Shown piece after piece: positions 37,301 to 52,300 of a stretch of 64,000 nucleotides of DNA; the stretch's first letter is position 1; every line of letters starts with the position of its first letter. The translations under genes and the position numbers were made by a program. Source of the stretch: Holothuria scabra (Eukaryota > Echinodermata > Holothuroidea > Aspidochirotida > Holothuriidae); contig CM074187.1 of NCBI GenBank assembly GCA_037179385.1, forward strand, positions 49,696,879 to 49,760,878. Reading direction: 5' to 3'. The notes below the pieces were generated by a model, which was given only the letters and a program-made list of their open reading frames with translations, was not told the DNA's origin and did not search any database.

Positions 37301-40300
37301 AAGTTCAGTTTAAATTTATTTTCAAGTATGGTTCAAGTTCAAGTTTAGTCGCCTCTTACAACAGACGGGAAATACCATGGGCATATTCTACAACCCCTGG
37401 CCTACAGGGGGACCCAGTGAACAGAGTGACTCCAAAAGTTCCAGCCTTTCACATGACCAGTTGGACAGGTATTAGAGGCAGTCGTTCATTACCCCACACT
37501 ACAATTTTATTGGTGATCTCCAAAAGATCACAATGGGCGCAAGTCTATGGTTGACACGAAATTGGAAAAATGCAGAGTAGCTCATACTACACAGGATGTA
37601 CTGAGAGTGTTCTGATTTTACATTAGGGCTTTATATACTCACTAGATGCCCTGCAGTTATAAATTGGGATTGTGTCTGGATGTGAATGGGTTTTAGACAG
37701 TCTTGTGCTATAATTTAGAAGGCAGGGGGAAATTAAACTGTCTGGGTGATAAATAACTGTTTTAAAGGACTAAGGATATTGCAAGTTTGTCATTAGTAAA
37801 AAGTTACAGTGATCTCAAATTAATTCATATGTAAACACAAGAGATTTAACATGACAATTTAAAGACCTGTCATCTCTTAAAAATACAATAAAACCTATGC
37901 CAGATTTTGGATGACATCACAGATTACCCTTGTCATAACTTTGATTGCAAACCAATTTGATACAATATAGGTAATGTCACATCATTGGAAGGGTATGGAA
38001 AGTGTTGGCATTATTGATGCCCACTTTGCTTAGAAGAGGTAGTGAGAGAGGGGAAGGGGGTTATTTTCAGACTGGAAAGTTTAGGGGACACAGGGTAGGT
38101 GGGTCACTCTCATGCAAAAGGACAGTTGCTTAATTCAAACTGGCCTGATGATGTCAAATACAATGATTGCATCCTCTGTATTTTGACTATCTAATGTTCT
38201 GTGTTTGTCTTCATTGTCACATACTTTTTCCTTCTTAACATTGAATCACTTTTAACCTACAGATTGATGTTTTTCTAATTATTTCCACTACTTTTGCTTT
38301 GCTTCCTTTCAGCCCTCCCTTCAGCCCTGACTTTTCTGAGCCCCCAAGCCCCTGGCCAGTTATGCCAACTGATGACTCACAAAGTGGTGCAACCACCAGC
38401 CAGGATGCACCACCAGCAGCACCAGTATCTAAGGATACCAGCTCCCAGAAATGGGAGAAAGATGAACAACTTGGTCAACTAGCAACCATTTCAGCTGTTT
38501 ACTTTTGCAATATTAATCATCCTCGGTTAGCAGAGGAATATCCAGGTAAATATGACCTTTGTTGATTAAGGTTAGAGTGGTCCTGTTTTGTTATGGTTCA
38601 TCCATACACATGGGGGCCACTAGACTTGTCTGTTTTAGCACAATTTTTATCTTTTTAGACTTGTATTTTGTGTTTAATGTGAGCTTCCAGTAAGCAAGTT
38701 CAGTAATTCCAAGTGTTGGAGAGAAATGTTGAACACACAGGGGACAGAGTATGAATTTCACATTTTAGGTCTCATGTTAGATACAGTTTGCTTCTTCTAT
38801 CATCTCCCAACCCACCCTTCCCCCCCATCCCCCCCCCCCCCCAAAAAAAAAGAGGACTAGGAACTAGAGTATATGGCTTCTGATTGTGACTGTAAGTCAA
38901 GTACCTTGCAGCTCTTTATGCATTTGAATATTGAATTTACTACAAAAAGTTGTGTATTTAAAAATAAAAAAAATTCTCCTAAATTTTAGTTTGGTCACCC
39001 AAAGAATTGCAAATGCTGACAAGGAATAAACTAATGAACCTGGTGTCTTAAATCTGGAACAAATTGTACTTTGTGGCAGATTAGATGCATATTCCGTGCC
39101 ATAATAAATGTGACTACATTGTAAGCATGGGAATTTTTGACAGTTGTACTCTCCTAAAAATGGAATCTCATTTCAATAATAAAAAGACCAATTGAAACAT
39201 GAAAGACACAATTCATTGCTCATCAGTGTGAAGAAATTATATCACTTCTGCTTGCTTTAAGTTCACCTTGTGAGACAAATGTGATACCTTTTGTTTTGTG
39301 GATATCTAGATAAGAGTGTACAGGGATTGAACAAAAATCCCTGGAGTTCTTCTATTAAGTTTCCCCATTTTCCCTAAGGATGCAACCTTTATGGAAACCC
39401 CCTTCGAGGCTTTTTTCCCCAAACTTAGTTGCTTTTGGTTTGTGGTGAAGCCTTTCCTACTGAATTTTAACCAGTCAATTCCAGTTAGAAATGAAAATAA
39501 AGTTTTGTGTCATCTTTCAATGTGATGCTAACTTGTGTATCTATGCTTCATTCAGATTGGTCTTCAAGGCTGAAGCAAATCCGTAAAATGTGGAGAAATG
39601 TTTCCCCAGCTGATAGGCAGTATTACCTGGTAAGTACTTTCTCCTCTTTACACAAATCTTGTAAATGTAATTCAGTTGTTTCAAATGCTTGGATACAAGA
39701 AACCTTAAATTTATTAAATTTACTTTGCCTGAAGGTGTTGTTCGTTAAAGGAGTATAAAGTCCTTGTTTTATGAATGACCCTATTTTTCCTCCTCCGGAG
39801 TATGTGCTTGGTGAACTTTGAACGTGTAGTATTTAAGTCAACGTGTAGTATTTAAGTCAACGTGTAGTATTTAAGTCAACGTGTAGTATTTAAGTCAACG
39901 TGTAGTATTTAAGTCCTGATATACAACTAAGCTACTTGGGAGAAAATAAGAATATTGTGAGATTTCACTGTTGTTTCAAAATAAGTTGGGCGACTGCGTT
40001 TGCTGTAACAAGATCATATACTAGGATTCCATCACAATTAAGAAGGTAGAAAGATTTCACGTTGAACGAATCATCAGTAGTCACTTTCTGTATCACCTGA
40101 TTTTCCCCATTTTCATCTTGTATTTGGAATCAGTTGAATCAACTTAAAATATCAGTATAACCAATATTTATCACCCCATATATGAAAAGGTTGCACAAAA
40201 TCTACTGGAGTATGTATAATTGTTGCAATATTTCCTGTCATAAAAATAAAGCTACACTACATCGGTTGCCTTGAGGTCTATGTTTAGTATGCATATTGCT

Positions 40301-43300
40301 TATTTTCTGATAAAGGTGCCCAGGCACGTAGCCAGGATTGAGTCATGAGGGGAGGGGGTGGGTTGGTGTCATTGGGGGGGGGGGGTTGGGACAACATGAG
40401 GGAGAAGTCTTAGGATAGAGAGAAAAAACTGCTATTTTAGATGTTTTTTGCATTGCAAGGTTGGGTCAAGGGGGAGGAGGTTCTAACCCCCAACCCCCTC
40501 TTCCTTTCTGTAGGTACCAGATTAGTATCAGACAACATTGAGGACTATGTGTCAGTATCAGTTATATTGTCAACTACCAACATTGATACAACATAAAAAG
40601 CAACATTTCCATTCTGAGTTTTTGAAAGAGCAGTGAACTCTGCCCTTCCACCCAAATGATATTTTTACTTCATTTATGAACATAGATTTCTATCTCTGAT
40701 TTTAAGGGCAAGTGAATTTCCCTCTCCCCCTCCCCTTCCCCAAAATGATATTTTTGCATCATATATGAATTTACATGTGTTCAATGTTTTGGTCATCTTG
40801 CATGTTGCAAAGTTCTATACATAATATACAAATTTTTTCGTCCCTTTTACAGCAAAAAGCACGAGAAAATAGAGCAGCTCTAAGAATTAAGGAGGCCCAA
40901 AAAGTAAGAAAGGTTGGCATGATTTAAATCCAGACTGTCATTCTGGTCTTTTCTTTCTCATTATCATAACCATCTTCGCACAGGGTTTGTATGCTTCTCT
41001 CAGAACTAGAAAATATTTTAGTTTGAATGAGTCATTTTCAAGTTGCTTAAATTTGTATCTTTCATGCACAGTTGTAAAACAAACCCTAAAGATCTTTTGC
41101 ACACTGCCTTTCTAGAAATACTGTAGATTAATTTTCATTGTAATTTTCCTATCTTCTAAAACTGAAAAACTTCTTGAAATGCATTTGGAATATCAATTGC
41201 ATTATCAAGTGTTGGTTCGTGAAATTGCTTGTTTTTTTTTTTCATCAAAAAGTGAACAAACCCTGTCTTAATCTCGACCAGCTTTTTCTTTACATCTTAG
41301 TTAGTTGCTCTCCTAGTGTAGAGAACAGGATTAGCATAAGTTTTACATTAAATTGAAAGACATGTTATGAATTTTTTTAACTTTTACAATTTGGTTAAAC
41401 CTTGGAGTGAGCTGACTATTTATTGAATTGTAATGAACTTCTCTGTGACCCTCCGTTTTTAATTGAGTAGTTATCTGAAAACAGATATTTGAAGATATGC
41501 TGTAAATTAGGTGCTCTGGGGAAATATTGTAGTAGTTTAGGTTTACTTTATTTTGCAAATGCGCTGCCTGCATAGCAGACCACTGTGTCTCACCTGAATC
41601 ATTGAATGTGAGCATGTTAGTGCATAAAACCAGAAACATATTTTTGAAGGTTTGGCATGGGACTGCTTGAGGTGGTGCATATAGTCCGTTCTTGCCATGT
41701 GACTGTAACATAGGACTGCACCTTGCCCTTTTCCTATCTGTGCCAGTGGACATGAGGCATAGGATACCAATACTATTGTTGTTGTATTTAACAATTATTA
41801 TGTCAGGCCAAAATGTGCATCAGGTCTGTTCTCTCAGAACTCACAGCAAGGGCCAAGTGTCCCTACCTTTGAAAATGGACCATTTTCTCTTAAATGTTGC
41901 AAGACATTTATTCAGCTTACAACCATAATGTTTTAAAGAATTTCTCCAGTGGTGTTTGTCTTTCAAAATTTCTTAATCCTGTAAGAGATGGAAGTAACAA
42001 GGTCCAGACTAGCAAAGCCTTAAAGATTAAAGAACCCTCATTGTCCTAACTCATGTAATCTTTTCTTAAGAGAAGGGAATTTGATATTTTGGAAACCCCA
42101 AGGAATTTTGTAGTGCTACACTTACTGCATAACCCAAAATGTGCCACGGCCAAGCAAAAAACCAAACTGAATGTGCTTTTACTTTGGTAATTTATTTCTT
42201 TTGGCTCTGTTTTAGATCTCAGCGGACATCCAGCGTAAACGCCAAGCTGAGCAGGATGGAAACATCTCAGCAGGACAGAGAGTGAACCCCCAGCATTCAG
42301 GGATGGTGAACAATAGTCAGGGACAACCACAGCCATCACTCACTCCAGGTAATCATTCTAGATTATTTTCTTTGATAAATGCTCATGAAGCTTTCAGAAC
42401 AGTACCCCTTCCCCACCCGTACACCACGTGGTATGTGGTCTTGTGGTGGACCATCAGTTTCTCACCTGGGAAGTTGAGGCTCAATTCCATGGTATGAAGT
42501 AGAGTAGGGAAAACAATCCAGTGACTCACAATTAGGAAAAGAAAGCTATAGGCACTGCTAGAGTTAAACAAGAGGCACTGCTAGAGTTAAACAAGAGGCA
42601 CTGCAAGAGTTGAACAAGAGGGTTAGATGTTTTGGTATCTAAGTCCAACAAACCAAACCCCATTGATTGCAAAACATTTTAGTGGAACAGTTGCATTTGC
42701 CTACACCACTGTTGCAATTGTTTTTTTTTGGTTGTTTTTTCCTTCCCTTTTAAAGTCTTGATTGCTTCAACCAATTCAACTTAAAATTTATCTTAGTTGC
42801 CAAAGCCACTAAAACTTAAAAAAAAATAGCCAGAACATGGTGTTGATTCCTTAAGAAAAGGGGATTTTATGATGATTGATGGTGTGACAAAGTATTCTTT
42901 GTGCTATTGGCTTCAGAGTTTTATGACTGAATTCCAGTATGGTGTTTCAGTTGATGGTGGTTTTCGTTTAGCTTGTGAGTAATTTCAAAAATTTTAAAGT
43001 GACATAGATATCGTCATAACTTAAGGAGAGTATAGTAAATGATGGATTCAGAAACTAATATGAATGGAGTATTAAGTCTTTCACCATTGATTTTGATGTG
43101 ATTTTGATGATGGGAAACCAAGTGCAGTTTTGGTGGCAGTGTTTATGTCTGTCTGTGTGTTTTTGGATTGGTGTTATGAGTTTTCTGCAAGAAGGGTACA
43201 GTCTGTTGAACTATAACTCTCTATACATGGAGTTTTTGGCTCTTATTGATACCTGTAGCCCTTTGTAATCCCCATGTGTCACATTAATTAGGTTGGTTTG

Positions 43301-46300
43301 CCTGTAAGTTGGTAAAGAAACAGATTCTCAGTTTTGGATGGTTATGGGCCCAGACAGTCCATCTGCTAAGCCATTATGAAGCAATTTTGATGCAGTGACT
43401 TCTTATGTGAAGCACTGATGTTTGTGGTGTTAAATGAAAAAAGTAAGTTTCATGTTCATATCCCAAATTTGTTGCAGTGTGAAACAAGAACTCATGCCCT
43501 GTTCTTGTGCAGTCATATAAAACTGAAATTTCTAGTGAGTGAAAAGTTATGGATCCAGTGCGGACACAGCTTTTGCTTCGGACAACCAGGTCCAATATCA
43601 CCCATTATTTTGCAAATTGTTGTTACCCTGATTTTAACTCAAGTCGGTCAGGTGTAATGCAAGTATGTCAGATGCTTGCACATAGGTAGCCGTCGTGCCA
43701 GCTCATGCATTTTTGCTAAAAAAACGTTTTGAATTTCTAATTTGTGTGGGATATATTATTGTTAGGTACCCTGTCAGCTCTATATTTTGCATACAATTTT
43801 AGAACAGATACTTGATTGCTTCATCCCTAATCTAATAATCATCTGACCTTATTCATATCTTTGCAGGCATGCAAGGTAACATGGGAATGCAGGGAGAGAT
43901 GGTGAATCCAGGGCAAAGGATACCACAAGTTGGGGATCGTATGCCTCAGGCAGCCATGGTACCAACACCAACAGGTGCCCATCCATTTCCAATGACACCA
44001 GGGGTGCCATCCCCAGCACAACAATCCATTCATAGCGGAGGATCAACACCAGTTCATTTACCTGAGCGATCTCCACATCATAGCGTAGAAGCAGTACTAC
44101 CTGGCCCACACAACTCTTTACCTCCAGGAATGAATGGAGTGCCAATAGGACCAGCCACACCAACCATTCCAACTGTTGTCGAACATCCCTTGCAGTCTCC
44201 AAGCATGGCTCAAGCTGCTCAGGGTAGTATAGTACCTCAAATGGGAGTTCAGCATCCACATATACCAGTTAATTCTGGAAGTGTTACACCTTCACCTGTT
44301 CAGTCACCTTTTGCTCAGGGGCCACCTCCTCCATTCAGCAGCAGTCAAGATAACATCAGTATGGAACAGTTTCAAGGGGCAGAGGGCAGCAGACACCTTC
44401 ACATGCAACAGTTAAAAGATTGGCTGTTTCGTCGGGGGCGTAGAATGGAACAGCAGGCATGGAGCAATGAGCAGCCTCGTCCACCCCCACCACCATATCC
44501 AGGCAACAATCCTGCTCAAGCAATTGGACAATTTCAACAGGGGATGCATCCTCAGACTGGCACAAATTTTGTTGACCCTGCCATTGCAGCCCAAAATTCA
44601 TTCCAAATGCAGCGGGCACCATATGTAGTGGGGGGAATGAGTCCAAGACCGATGGGGGAGTTGGCCAATCAACTTCAAGCAGGCCAGGCACTTCCCAGTA
44701 ACCAGATGCCAAAATCCACACAGCTCAATGCAATCGATCCCAGGACGGGAGGTACAGTGGTGAGACCAGGTGGGCAGGGTCCATTTATTGAACTTCGACA
44801 TAAAAACATGGCCAATCCTACGCAGCAAAGACCCAGAAATCTTGGTGTGGTATCAATGCAGCAGAAGATGGTCAAAAGATCTGGAATGCAAGCAAATCCT
44901 AACTCAGGAGATCTGTACGATCAGTTCCTTCAGCAAGAGACAGGGACAATGGCATCTAATCAGCCTGGGATGTTCCGTCAAGTGAGTGTTCCGCCCAGTC
45001 CTATGACACCTAATCATGCACCAATGGTCCCCCAGAGACGTCTTTCCCTACCTGATGGTCACATGCAACAATTGCCACAGATGTTACCTGGTACTAGATC
45101 CCCAGGAAGTGTTCCAATGGCAGCAGGACATCCACCTCCAGTCACTCTTGCAGAAAACAATCCAGATTGTCCAAGTATCCTTCCAACAACATCTTCATCA
45201 AATGATCCAGGTCCTCATCCAGACCAAGAGCCTCAGCTTGATGACTTGTTGGTTGAGGGTTTTAATCTCTTGGACTATGCTGTATCTGGGGTTGATACCA
45301 ATAAAAATTCAGAGGAGAACCAGCAGCTCTTTAAAGTGTTTGGTTTGGGAGACGACCTTCAAGATGCGGGTGCTGAGTCAGGTGCCGCTGCGAATAAGAA
45401 GAAGAAAGATGAAAAAGATGGAACGGAACATCAACAGCTCTTTAAGGAACTTGATCTAGGCACTGAAAACCCAGATGTGAGTCAGGGAACAAGTCAAGCT
45501 GAAAGCACAAAGAAAACAGGTGACCTGACAGGTGTGGAGACCATACCTAAGGATGGAGCAGATGATGTCAAGGAACATTCCAAATCCCCTATGGTCAAGT
45601 TTACAGGTCAGTCTGACCAACCAAAAGATGGTGAATCATCACAAAGTATGACACCAGAGATGGTTACCAAAGGTGGTGTTGAAATGGGTAACACAGACAA
45701 GGGTGATAATAACCATGAAAGGCCTGGAGAGGCAGGGATGACATCTGTGCAACCTGCAGCCCACTCAGATGCAACTTTAAAGGGTGATGCTGTTCAAGAG
45801 AGCAATGATGTTCCTCCACCTGCTGAGACAGTGTCCAAGGATTCCAAAGAGGATGATATGTCTTCTGTTAAAGTGAAAAGTGATGAGAAGGAAGAGGAAT
45901 CTGACAAAGCAACCTCACAGGAAGGGAAAGTAGAATTCAAAGTCATGGAGATGAAGATCAAAACAGAACCAGGGGAGCAAACTCAAGTGACTTGCACTCA
46001 CCAACAAATGGAGGAGCCCCCTACTGCATCCTTACAGACCCTGCCCACCGGTCCTATTGTGACATCAGAGATAGTTGACACAGCACCTTTAACCTCTATA
46101 GGGGATGAAAAACCATCAGATTTGAATGAAGGTGCCACAACTGGGTCAAAGCTAGCAGATGAAACACCTGTTAAAATTGAAGATGAAGCCAGAGGGAAAG
46201 AAAGTTCAGGGGAACCAGTGGACAATGAAAAGCCATCCCTGGGAACTGGGGATGGGGAGGACAAAGTATCTCCACCATTGGAGCCAGTCAATGCATTAAG

Positions 46301-49300
46301 TGAGAGTGGTGAGGCTATTGTAGCAACCCCCTCACCTGGTTCAGAAACATCAAAAAGTGCAGCAGAATCTAAAGTCTCAGACAACAAGGCCCAAGAAAAC
46401 AGTGCTGCAGGGGAACAGCAAAGTGAAGAAGGCAGGGGAGACAATTCTTCCCAGGACCAAACTTGTAGCGGAACTGGTAATATTGCTACTAGTGATCAAG
46501 ATGCAACTAATGAAATTGTGTCAAAAACAGAAGCATCTCCTAAAATAGAGGGTGACTCTGGGAGTCATGAAGGGGAGGTCAAGGTACCATCTGGTGAGTC
46601 AAATGACTCTTTGTCTGTGTCTTCAGAGCAGGTATCTCAAGAGAAACCAGAAGACAGCATGTGTGGTCCATCAGCACCATCAAGTGTCATGCCACCAACA
46701 GTACCACAAGGAATGCCACCAGCTTCTGTGTCTGGACCACCAACATCTGCATTACCCAGCAGAAGTGATGTACCTTCTGTACCGGCTCAAAGGTCTCTCC
46801 TTCTGGGAGAGCAGCCTCTACTTCTTCAGGACCTGTTGGAGAAAGAAAAGAAGGAGCAAGAATGCCAATCAAACAAAATGCCGCTGACATCAGATGGTAC
46901 TGTGGATCAAGCCGTTAACAGGGAAAGGGGTCTACCGTTCCTTGATTTAAATGAATCAGATTTGAAGCAACTCCAGGAAGAGGCCAAATTACTTGTTAAA
47001 GGTGAGATATAAAATATTTGTTGTTTACTTTTCAAGAAATATACTGTGGTAAGGTTCCAGCCAAACAAAGTATCCAGGGATATGAAGTTTTCAGCATGAG
47101 GAGGAATAGTCCTTCTTTTTCAGCTCAAACTTAACTTCTTATCAGAGTTTGTGTGATAGGATGATAAGTAGCTTTCCTTCTTTGTATTTTGACAACTTGA
47201 CAGCCCTGGATATCTGGTACAAAGATTATTAGAAGATGTGGGGTGAGGGTGGGAGGTAGGGGGTTTCAAGCTGAACTAAAAATGAGAATGTAGATGCTTC
47301 TTGGCATCCTTTTACAAGGTTTGGGCAACACCAAAACCTTGCAATGTATGAAGGTGGACAAGTGGACTGACTGATTAAAGGCAGGGACATTCAAAGAGGG
47401 AGGTCAAGAGATAAATTCTGGCCCAGTCAAACAAAGTACGATGCATTTTTCATCCTGTAGAAAATCTATGGATTTCCATTTGTACTGACCTTTCAAAAGA
47501 TTCCAAATTTGATCAAAACCATTGGGTTGGTTGCCACCTAAGATGAAGTTGTAATTCAGGGTTCTCCCTTATTCAAAATGAGATTTACATTACCTCTGGA
47601 AGATTTGCATTGAGTGTCAATCACCATCACAAGAGGCAAATTACTGCAACTTCACACAGTGTAGATAGTGGAGCAATAAGCTATACCTACAACACTCCTT
47701 AGTTGAATGTTACATATGCCTAAATTCATCATGCATGCAAATGATACTAATATTCCTAAGCTAATTGCAAAAAGTATGTGCAATAAAAGAGCATTGCGGT
47801 AAGATCTCCCTCTTCCCCCCCCCCCCCCACCCTACCCCACCACCTCTGCTCCTCTTCTTCCCCTTAAAACATTTCATTCGTAGAATAAAGCAACATCATA
47901 AGAATTCATCCTTTTTATCAAGCTTCTGATTGCAAGAGAAATGATGAAGTGTGTTCTTTCCTGCTGTCTTGGTTCAAAGAAGGGTCTAACCTGGAATCAA
48001 CTTTTGATATGTTAGACAGAGAGGCCTTGGTACTTAGCAATCTGGTGAAATTCCATTGAAAGCTGAAATATTTTTCTCAAGATCTCATCTGTAAAATGTG
48101 TCACATTTTCAACATAAAACAAATCAGAAGCAAGCACTCACTGAGGGGTAGTCTGGTGGTTTTCTTTAAAACCTTTTAACCAATTTCCTCCATCATTTTA
48201 TTTTTTGTACATGTCCTAAAAAGTCAGGAAAAACTGGAATTTGAATTCACAGAAAATGAGCAAATTTTTGAAAGGTTCTGGTAAAGTCAGGAGGTTTTAG
48301 GAAGTTAACTTATTGTTCTTATTTTTTCAATAATAAGCAATATTATTTTGTGGAATACAGACAGAAATATGGGACCTCACTGTCTTTTGAGGTTCTGGAA
48401 ATATTAGTCAAGTCCCTTAAGTATTCATGTAAAAGAACTTGAACATTTTGAATCTGTAAGAACCCTGCAATCCCATGTTATTGTCATGTGATTGAATAAG
48501 AGGCATGGGAACTTCACATTCCTGAAAAGAAGTTCCAGTCCCTATTAACTTAAAGGGGGGAAGTTAAGCAAAAATTAATTTTTGTTTGTGAAAAAGTAAC
48601 CAGATCTACACAGCGTGGTGAAACCTGTATTTCACGAGGTATCCGTAAGTGAAGTTGCTACATTTGTGTTCGAAAGTTTGCTTGAGGGCAGCAGAGGTTA
48701 CATCACTTCTTCACTTTGTCAAAGAACGCATTGTTCCCAATGTTTAGTAAATTTCTCATGCCACTTGTGCAATCACATTCTGATAATATGGGATTGTTTA
48801 CAAGAAAGTGGGTTATGAATTTATGAAGAAAAACTAAAGATTCCATTAATATGAGGATTTGATGTCATATGTACTGGCTTTAAGCTCATGATGTGTTGAA
48901 AATGTGATTACTTTTCCTGCTCAAATCTTGAGAACCACACATTGGATTTCAATGCAAATTTCTGGGAAATGCTTAGAATAGCATAACATTTCAATACAGG
49001 GAAGCATAGCATTCCTTATCATGTGAGAAAGTGATGTAACCCATGTTAGCCTTGAACTCACTTGGAGTCACAAATGTGGTGAAGTCATTGGTCTAATATC
49101 TCAAAAATACGTACCAGATTTGAATGGAATTTTCACCAAATTGTTAAGATTTCATCCCTCTTTCATGTATGTATATGAAATTTTTGCCTAAACCCTCCCT
49201 TCCAGACTTTGCTGAGTCATCCACAATTGCCAAAAAAAACCCTGTCTGAGAAACATCTCTTTGCATTTCTTCCCATTCTCTCTTCATTGTCATAATAGTG

Positions 49301-52300
49301 AGTGTTGCTGTTGTTTTGTTGTAGTGATCATAGCTTACTATGCTTAAAGTCTCATGCATATTTTCCAACAGACCCCTTTTCAAATAGCAGTTGCAAGGGT
49401 TTGTGGGAAATGATCTTGCCTGGAGTCATTTTCCCTTGCAGTAAAATACCCAAAACAGGATGTCCACTTAGACCCTTATCAAACATTCATTTCTTAGTAA
49501 TTTTCTGAGGAGGGGTCTATGTTTACTTGTATGGTGAAGATCTGCTTGGTTCTCATGCAAAGTGGGAAATTTTGAAGGAACTAGGTGTTTTTCTTTTTCT
49601 TGAAATTTCTTATTTTTTTTTTTTATTTTGGTCAAGAATTTATAAAAAAGGAGGGAGAATGATATGTTCTTATCAATTCTTAGAAATGGCTATCTTTATC
49701 TATCAATGTGTCTTGATATCCAGCAACATCTCAAATGTGAAAACAGTTGATATATTGGGCTGTTATAAATGTGTAAAATCTCTTTTCAACTCTGTTGCAT
49801 ATGAAACTATGACAAAGTCTGGTCAGTCTTTTAACTTCGAAAGGTTGCAATTCGGCAAAGGCTACCTCTCGTACAGGTGAAAGTTAGAATGCAACTTTGA
49901 AGAGGAAATCTTTGGAGAAGTCGGCTGGCATATAATAACACTTTGTTGTGTTGTTTATGTCAAAGGGGAAAATATGTGATAAATTGGGGGCACAATCTCA
50001 CACACTTTTGCTATAGACACCCCAACAATAGTTTTCACTGTTGACAATCAAATAGTTTACAAATTCATTATGCAAATTTTTTCCGATATCCATCTTTCTG
50101 GTAGCAACTGTTGTTTTATGTTGTACCTTCCTTTCTCTCTGTGTGTGCATGTGTGATGTGTATTTATCATGATGCCAGCTTGTCTTTTTATGAATATTTA
50201 TGGAGCTTTTGCTTTTGTGGAAAGTTTTACATTGTTTGTTGTCATACTAAGCATCATACCTTTGAAAAAAAAAAAATGAAAGCTAACCTTGAATTCCAAT
50301 TTGTCTTGTCAGATAACCCAACTATGCAGAGCACTGCTGGAAATCTAACAAGCACCTACTACCCCAGCAGCCAGGGTATGTTGATTCCCTATTGTCATCA
50401 CCTATGTTACACCTATCTGAAAAAGAAAAAATCACCCATTTTGACATTTTTTGAACTCTTGACAGCTCTTTATATTGTCAGACTTTCCAACTCTCTCAAC
50501 CCCCCCCTTGCTTTCCAGGGACCCTTAAAGTGTCAGCCATGTTTCTAGCTCTCCAAATCCTCTTGAATTTAAAAAAAATGGGAAAATTGTTTTGAAACCA
50601 GCAAGTGTTTTGGAATCAGGATAAAAGCATTCAGACATTGTGTTAATTTGTAGAAAGATGACTTTGAAAAGATTAACTTTGCAAATATTTTTAGGAGGGC
50701 AAGTCTATGGAAATTATCCCTTTTGGTTTGCAAATTCTGCACCATTTTGGGCCTTGAGGGTTGGAAAGTCTGCAATGAATGTGTCTCCTAAAAACCTTAT
50801 ACCTTTGCTTTGTCTGTCAAATGGTAGATTGCTGCTAACAAGTACCCTCCTTGGGTTAGCTTGTCCTAAGAAGTGAAATAAACCTAATTGGACCAGCTGC
50901 CACCTTCATTGGACATTCCTGAGCTGAGATACAAAATAATGAAGTTTATTCACTGAATTTTATATTGTAGATTGTACAATAAGTTGAAATGTAATTCTTG
51001 TAATACTCAAAATATCCCCTTTGTTTCTAGTTGTTTAGTAAAATGCTTCTGCACCTTGAGTAGTAATGTCTTTGGTCTTCAGGGTTTCTGAGGTCATTAA
51101 ATAACAGGAAATTTCATGGGAATTTGGAGGAAAAAATCAAGGCCTGGAAAAAATGTTCAATTCAGGGAAATTGTGTGAAGTTCTGTAAAAGTCATAGAAA
51201 TTTTCTTAAAGTACATTTTCGATTCTCTCTCACAATCATTGGTAACATCCAAATGTATTCTAACTCACAGTTTCATAACTTTTTGTTTCCCTCACCTTAA
51301 ATTTTATGCTATTTTATAAAAGAGACCAGGAGAAAGGACATGGAAATTTGTTCCTGGTAAATTAATGGAAGAGTTATGAAAAATGATTCCCCAGAAAAGT
51401 GCAGGAACCCAGTGTACCAATTGAGTTGAATAACAAGCCCTCTACGTACAACTTGTGATGCAAGGAACAGTAAACTTTCTTAAAGTGATACACTGAAAAA
51501 TTTTTGTTCAAAAAGCAGGTCCTGTGAGCTACTGTACATGAAATGCAATACCAACTATTGCAAAATTAGATATTGCAAATCAAAGTTAAAATCTTCAACA
51601 TTTTATATCTCAGCAACAGAGGATGGCAGTTGGATAAAAAATTTATTTTTGAAACTTTGAAATGTACATCCTTGCAATGCTATACATGCAGGAAAGTATT
51701 GTGTTTAAAGGGCAAGAGCAGTCTCCCCAACTTGAAGTAGTGTAGTACACTATCCTGATTCATGATTGGCTCTTTGGGGTCATATGAAAATATGTTTCAT
51801 CTCAATTGTAAAATATACTGGAAGTCACTGTTTGGTTTACCATAAGTATGCAATATTGAAGTCCTAGAATACTATAAAACATACTTTGAAGCGAAGTGAG
51901 AAGAAAATTGTGAGATCGAGCTGTCCCTTCAAAATAACTTTAGGACAACTGCTCTTGCCCTTTAAAATGCACCCACATGACATTTAAAGAAAATCATTTG
52001 TAAATCATTCAGTGTCCCCATTTTACTCCAGCTGTATAGTAGCATGATATCTTCAGTCCATCATGTACCCTTTTCAAAACACAATTCCTTTTTGGTATAG
52101 ACTTGAGACAGTTAAGTGATATCAGTAAATATCACTCAAAGATTTCATAAACTTTTGCTGTTGTCAAATGCTAAACTTCAGAAATAAGTTTTTAGAAGCA
52201 GGAAGAAAATGTTGTCTATGTTGTCTACCCTTTGCTGTAGCTGTTAGCAAAAAGCTGAGCATGACCCTAGCCAGTGAAACATGCATCTCATGACGTTTTG

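Noticed and set aside
38821..38850. Homopolymer runs here and at 23427, 33098, 40374, 47815 and 57880
   Set aside because: Simple low-complexity tracts, possibly with sequencing length errors; no functional claim.
43849..44259. Minus-strand frames inside exons 33 and 35
   Set aside because: They are shadows of the Pro/Gln-rich plus-strand coding sequence, which lacks stops in several frames.
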